DNA from: Frondihabitans sp. Leaf304 | GTDB lineage: Bacteria > Actinomycetota > Actinomycetes > Actinomycetales > Microbacteriaceae | Assembly: GCF_001423105.1 (NCBI RefSeq) | Contig: NZ_LMNV01000002.1 | Coordinates: 1,027,616-1,091,615 of the forward strand | Direction: 5' to 3' | Length of the DNA: 64,000 bases | Shown here: piece by piece, positions 60,155 through 64,000 of the stretch | How positions within the stretch are numbered: position 1 is the stretch's first letter | Layout of the letters: every line of letters starts with the position of its first letter | The notes under the pieces: model-generated | Databases searched by the model: none | What the model saw: the letters and a program-made list of their open reading frames with translations, nothing else | What the model was told of the DNA's origin: nothing | Program-made: the position numbers and the translations under genes

Positions 60155-61519
60155 ATGAATCTCACGAAAATCGGGCGACTCGTCTCTGACCTGGCACGCG
60201 TCAACCGCTCCTACCTGGCCGACTCCGACTACCGGAATGTCGCCCGCGAGCGCCTCGCCCCCACCTCCAGCCCGAATCGCGCCGTCGAGCGACGTGAGAT
60301 CGCCGCCGCTCCCCCGGAGGCGCGGCCCTTCCACGGTCTCTCGGAGACGAGCCTTGCCCTAGCCGGCATCCACAGCACCGGCAACGGCCACGCAAGCAAC
60401 GCAAGCAGCAGCGGCAGCAGCGCGAGCACGAGCCCCGCCCTCAACATCGTGATCGGCGAGGTCCGCGACGGCGCCACCTTCGCCGGCATCCAGACGGCCG
60501 TCTCGTTCGGCGTAGCCCTCGCCGAAGCCCTCGGGCTGCCGGTGCGCGTCGTGATGGTCGGCTGGACCACCCCCGGCAACTCGTCCGCGGCCGCAACAGA
60601 AGTGCTCCGCGAGCGCTTCCCCGGCAAGCACATCACCGTCGTCGCCCGCGAAGAGATCTCGAAGGCCGACTTCAGCGACTCCGACCTCTGGCTCGCCACC
60701 CACTGGAAGACCGCGCATGCCATCTCGGTGGCGGTCACGGCCGGTCGCATCGACCCGCAGCGCGTCGTCTACCTGGTGCAGGATTACGAGCCCGGCTTCA
60801 GCCCGTGGTCGACCGAATTCGCTCTGGCCCGGGCCACGTATCACGCGGGGTTCCGCGTGGTCGTCAATTCCTCCCCCTTGCAGACGTATCTGCGGCAAGA
60901 AGAGGGTCTCGAGATTCCCGACGACCTCGTCTTCGCCCCGCACCTCGACCTCGATCTGCTCCGCCGCGTGGCCGCCGAGCGTTCCCATGACGACGTCGTG
61001 CGCGTGCTCTTCTACGGCCGGCCGAACAAGCACCGCAACCTGTTCCGCGTCGGCATCGCCGCGCTTCGCATCGCCGTTCGAGAGCTCGAAGGATCCGGCA
61101 TCACCGTCGAGTTCGCCAGCGCCGGAGAGCTGCACCGCGACGTCGAGCTCGGCGGTGACGCCAAGCTCGAGAGCGTCGGAACACTTCCGTGGGACGACTA
61201 CTTCCGTTTCATCGCGAGCCGCAACGTGGTGCTGTCGTTGCAGCTCAGCCCGCATCCGAGCCACCCGCCCTTCGACGGGGCGATCTCGGGTGCTCACGTC
61301 GTGACGAACGAGTTCGCGGGCACCCGCGCCGGCGTCCATCCGGGAATCGACGCCGTCGCGGCCGATCCCGAGGCGCTCGGCCAGGCGGTGGCTCGTGCCA
61401 TTCGGCGGGCTGCCGCCGACGGCCCCGCCGGCTTCCGCGACCTCGAACCGGGTGCCCTCGGCGGCACCCTCGATCAGGTCGTGGCCCGCCTCGCGACCTT
61501 GCTGGGAGGCGCCCGATGA
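60155..61519 (+). CDS. WsaF-like glycosyltransferase
   Basis: A 454-residue GT-B enzyme resembling rhamnosyltransferase WsaF of Geobacillus S-layer glycan synthesis. LNIVIGEVRDGATFAGIQTAVSFGVALAE (about residue 95), the hallmark VVYLVQDYEPGFSPWSTEFALARATY, FRVVVNSSPLQTYL, and the second-domain RVLFYGRPNKHRNLF are present. Residues ~70-95 are a Ser/Asn/Gly low-complexity linker. It is likely to act on rhamnose given the adjacent rml genes, but that is inference. Its stop overlaps the next ATG (ATGA), giving a coupled run of GT genes to the window edge. Confidence 0.85.
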   Translation: MNLTKIGRLVSDLARVNRSYLADSDYRNVARERLAPTSSPNRAVERREIAAAPPEARPFHGLSETSLALAGIHSTGNGHASNASSSGSSASTSPALNIVIGEVRDGATFAGIQTAVSFGVALAEALGLPVRVVMVGWTTPGNSSAAATEVLRERFPGKHITVVAREEISKADFSDSDLWLATHWKTAHAISVAVTAGRIDPQRVVYLVQDYEPGFSPWSTEFALARATYHAGFRVVVNSSPLQTYLRQEEGLEIPDDLVFAPHLDLDLLRRVAAERSHDDVVRVLFYGRPNKHRNLFRVGIAALRIAVRELEGSGITVEFASAGELHRDVELGGDAKLESVGTLPWDDYFRFIASRNVVLSLQLSPHPSHPPFDGAISGAHVVTNEFAGTRAGVHPGIDAVAADPEALGQAVARAIRRAAADGPAGFRDLEPGALGGTLDQVVARLATLLGGAR

Positions 61520-63030
61520 GCGTTCTGATCGTGGTGCCGGTGTACGGCGACCTGCCGTCGGTGCTGGAGTGTCTCGATGCGCTGGTGACGACCGTCGATC
61601 TGGCGACGCATCGGATCCTGCTCGTCAACGACTGCGGCCCCGATGTCGACGCCATCGAGAAGGCTCTGCTCGAGCGCATCGACGGCGTGGCCGGCGTGCG
61701 GTACGAGCGGAACCCCGAGAACCTCGGATTCGTCGGCACCTGCAACCGCGCTGTCACCGAGCTCGACGACACCGATGCCGACGTGTTGCTGATGAACAGC
61801 GACGCGGTACCGACACCCGGGTTCCTCGACGAGATGCTTGCTGTGCTGTACGCCGATCCGCGGCACGGCGTGGTCACTGCCCGGAGCAACAACGCGACGA
61901 TCGCGAGCCTGCCGTTCCGGCTCACCGACCCGAAGGGGGAGCGCACGTTCGACCGCACCCGCGAGGTGCACGAAGCGCTGCTGCCGTATCTGCCGCGCTG
62001 GTATGAGCCGCCCGTCGCGATGGGTTTCTGCTTCCTCACCAGGCGCGACCTGATCGTGCGCTTCGGCCTCTTCGACGAGGTCTTCTCGCCGGGCTACGGC
62101 GAAGAGAACGACTACTGCCTGCGCCTCGGCGAGGCTGGTTTCGTGTCGACGATGGCGAACCGGGCCCTGGTCTTCCACGAGGGGTCGAAGAGCTTCGTCG
62201 GTGCACGCCGCAACACCCTGCGCACGGCGCACCAGCGCGAGCTCGACCGTCGCTATCCGTATTACGGATCGGCTGTGCAGTCGTTCCTGCGCCATTCGGT
62301 CGCCCCAGCAGATCGTTTTGCCGACCTGGTCGTGCCCTTCGGCCCGCAGCGGATCGTGCTCGACCTGCGCGCCGGGGTCGCCGTGCCCGGGGCGATCGAC
62401 GCGTTCCTCGCGTCCTTTCCCGCCTCCGACTGGGCGCGCGAGATCCTCGTCGACGATGTCGCCGCGGTCTCGTCGGGTGCAGCGGTGACCGCCGATGTCA
62501 GGGTCGCGGCCGACGCGCACGACGACGACCTCGTGGCGGCGACGGTGCTGCTCGCCGAGCGGGTGACGCCCCGATCGCTCGTGCGCGCGCATCGGCGCTC
62601 ACTGCACCTCGTGGCCGTGTCGGGCGACGGTGTGCCGGATCCTTCGCTCCCGGACGATCGAGGTCAGGATCCGACGGCCGTCACCCCGTCACCGTGGACC
62701 GACGCCGCGTTCGTCTCGCGCTCGCGCGACGCGACGCCCGTGCTGAGGCAGCATGCAGCGGCCACCGTCGTTGACGGCGATTGGGCCGCTGGGGCTGCGG
62801 CTCTCCGCTCGGCGCTCGAATTGCCTCTCGCCGACCGGGTCGCGGCCCTCGACGCTCGCTGGCGGGATCTCGCTCTCGTCGACGCCGCGATCGACGACGG
62901 CGGCCCCGAGTCGGGTGCCGAGGTCGAGCGTCTGCGCGCCGAGCTGCGCGATCTGCGGGCCAGCCGTACGTTCCGTACCGGGGAGGCAGTAGCACGTCTG
63001 GTGCCGAAGCTCCCCGGGCGCAAGCGATGA
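61516..63030 (+). CDS. GT2 glycosyltransferase with coiled-coil tail
   Basis: A 504-residue protein. Residues ~1-270 form a GT2 domain (SVLIVVPVYGDLPSVLECLDAL, LVNDCGPDVDAIE, LLMNSDAVPTPGFLDEML, GLFDEVFSPGYGEENDYCLR, VFHEGSKSF). The C-terminal half is an uncharacterised domain and the last ~40 residues a coiled coil (EVERLRAELRDLRASRTFRTGEAVARL), a tail common in glycan-locus GTs. The ATG at 61516 overlaps the upstream stop and its own stop overlaps the next ATG. The GEEND motif is typical of rhamnosyl-/galactofuranosyl-type GT2 enzymes. Confidence 0.9.
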   Translation: MSVLIVVPVYGDLPSVLECLDALVTTVDLATHRILLVNDCGPDVDAIEKALLERIDGVAGVRYERNPENLGFVGTCNRAVTELDDTDADVLLMNSDAVPTPGFLDEMLAVLYADPRHGVVTARSNNATIASLPFRLTDPKGERTFDRTREVHEALLPYLPRWYEPPVAMGFCFLTRRDLIVRFGLFDEVFSPGYGEENDYCLRLGEAGFVSTMANRALVFHEGSKSFVGARRNTLRTAHQRELDRRYPYYGSAVQSFLRHSVAPADRFADLVVPFGPQRIVLDLRAGVAVPGAIDAFLASFPASDWAREILVDDVAAVSSGAAVTADVRVAADAHDDDLVAATVLLAERVTPRSLVRAHRRSLHLVAVSGDGVPDPSLPDDRGQDPTAVTPSPWTDAAFVSRSRDATPVLRQHAAATVVDGDWAAGAAALRSALELPLADRVAALDARWRDLALVDAAIDDGGPESGAEVERLRAELRDLRASRTFRTGEAVARLVPKLPGRKR

Positions 63031-64000
63031 GTGGCCCCGAGAGTCGACCGCGCCGATCGGGCGCTGTCGTTCTTCGGCAGATGGCTCGACGGCTCAGACC
63101 TGCCCCGCCGCCCCTGACCGTCGAGGATCGCCAGCTGCGCTGGGCACGGCGGATCGTCGAGTTCGGAATCCTCGACCGCGAGTACTTCGAGACGATGGTC
63201 GGGCGTCGATTCGAGTCCGATATCGCCGCGATCGAGTTCTACATGCTCAACGACGGCAGCCGAGGTCTGTCGCTGTCGCCGCTGATCGAACCGGAGTGGC
63301 TGAACGACCAGCAGCCCGATTCGCGCTTCAGCTGGTACGACTTCCTGCACCAGGAGTCGACCGATCTGGTTGCCACTTCGCCGGTGTTCGACGCGGCGCG
63401 CTATGTGGCGGAGCTCGACGAGACCGACCGCGCCGCCGTCACCACGACCCTCGGCGCTCTCCGGCACTTCGTGCGGAACGCCGACACGACCACGCTGATG
63501 CCGGTGTCTGCCGGTCGCCGCGGCGAGCGCCCCACTTGGGGCCGGGAGCGCGCCCGCTCCCTCGCCGTCGCCCGCGCGTTCGCCGATTCGCAGCACCGCA
63601 CGCGGCGGCGCTACCGTCCCGAGTGGGGCGGCGCCGACACAGCCGAGGCGCGCACGCGCTACGCGGCGGGGCTCGCTCGCCTGCAGGCCGAGCGGCCACT
63701 CGTCTCGATCGTGCTCCCGACCCACAACCGGGCGGCGCAGCTCGAGCGCGCGATGCTGTCGGTGTCCGATCAGACGTACGACAACTGGCAGCTCATCGTC
63801 GTCGACGACGGCTCGACCGACGAGACCCCCGCCGTCGTCGAACGACTGTCGGCCCGTGATCCCCGCATGACCCCCGTGGCGCAGGCGCCCGCGGGAGCGT
63901 CGGCCGCCCGCAACACCGGGCTCGCCGCCGCGACGGGCACGCACATCGCGTTTCTCGACTCCGACAACGCCTGGCGTTCCACGCACCTCGAGCTGGCGCT
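63027..64000 (+). CDS. GT2 glycosyltransferase, truncated by window edge
   Basis: An open frame from the ATG at 63027 (overlapping the upstream stop, ATGA) with no stop before 64000, 324 codons seen. The first ~220 residues are an uncharacterised helical region with basic and acidic patches; a GT2 domain begins at about residue 222: SIVLPTHNRAAQLERAMLSV, WQLIVVDDGSTDETPAVV, and SAARNTGLAAATGTHIAFLDSDN (metal-binding Asp pair). It is the fourth member of a coupled glycosyltransferase run started at 60155, counting only what is visible. The C-terminus is missing, so no total length is given. Confidence 0.88.
   Translation, partial: MSGPESRPRRSGAVVLRQMARRLRPAPPPLTVEDRQLRWARRIVEFGILDREYFETMVGRRFESDIAAIEFYMLNDGSRGLSLSPLIEPEWLNDQQPDSRFSWYDFLHQESTDLVATSPVFDAARYVAELDETDRAAVTTTLGALRHFVRNADTTTLMPVSAGRRGERPTWGRERARSLAVARAFADSQHRTRRRYRPEWGGADTAEARTRYAAGLARLQAERPLVSIVLPTHNRAAQLERAMLSVSDQTYDNWQLIVVDDGSTDETPAVVERLSARDPRMTPVAQAPAGASAARNTGLAAATGTHIAFLDSDNAWRSTHLELA

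Overview
The window is high-GC actinobacterial chromosome, most probably from a Microbacteriaceae-type organism (an inference from gene order and protein character, not from a search). The main clues are the mtrA-mtrB-lpqB operon, a WhiB2-type regulator, the DUF3499/manB neighbourhood, many GTG starts, 4-bp stop/start overlaps, and start codons placed directly after -10 boxes. I see no rRNA, tRNA, phage, transposase or CRISPR. The general theme is cell-envelope construction.

Layout. 0-10.8 kb: mtrA-mtrB-lpqB (minus) faces a five-gene plus-strand block (multi-pass membrane protein, DUF4129, DUF4350, MoxR ATPase, DUF58), followed by a SpoIIM-like protein and an RDD protein that diverge from an 18-bp gap. 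11.8-18.7 kb: adenosylhomocysteinase, a copper operon (csoR, copper chaperone, copper P-type ATPase) with two operator palindromes, phosphomannomutase, DUF3499, and a degenerate metallopeptidase-family protein. 18.8-27.4 kb: DUF5719 protein and a large membrane glycosyltransferase, WhiB, GalE, a GlxA-type regulator, ManA. 27.5-30.4 kb: two O-antigen-ligase-like membrane proteins. 30.6-34.7 kb: two coupled secreted proteins (a lysozyme-like-domain protein and a GH25 muramidase) sharing a ~95-residue C-terminal repeat.

35-64 kb is a large surface-glycan locus. It encodes GT2 and GT4 enzymes (including an 856-residue GT2-GT4 fusion), a Wzm/Wzt-type ABC exporter, two DUF2142 membrane proteins, an OafA-type acyltransferase with an SGNH domain, and a pyruvyl-transferase / flippase-like / nitroreductase module. 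It also carries the full dTDP-L-rhamnose set (rmlA, rmlC, rmlB, rmlD, split on two strands around an aldo/keto reductase), a WsaF-like glycosyltransferase, and further GT2 genes running off the right edge. ManA, ManB, GalE and RmlABCD would supply mannose, galactose and rhamnose donors, the glycosyltransferases would assemble a rhamnose-containing polymer, and Wzm/Wzt would export it. MtrAB and WhiB are plausible envelope and division regulators.

Non-coding structure is unusually rich. Six of the seven convergent gene junctions carry an elaborate inverted repeat, including hairpins with a shared CGCCGAGA base, an 89-bp dispersed palindromic repeat, and a pair of oppositely oriented 19-bp-period arrays. 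The octamer AGGATCCG (complement CGGATCCT) occurs about 36 times by hand count against roughly 2-3 expected from composition, reminiscent of cyanobacterial HIP1.
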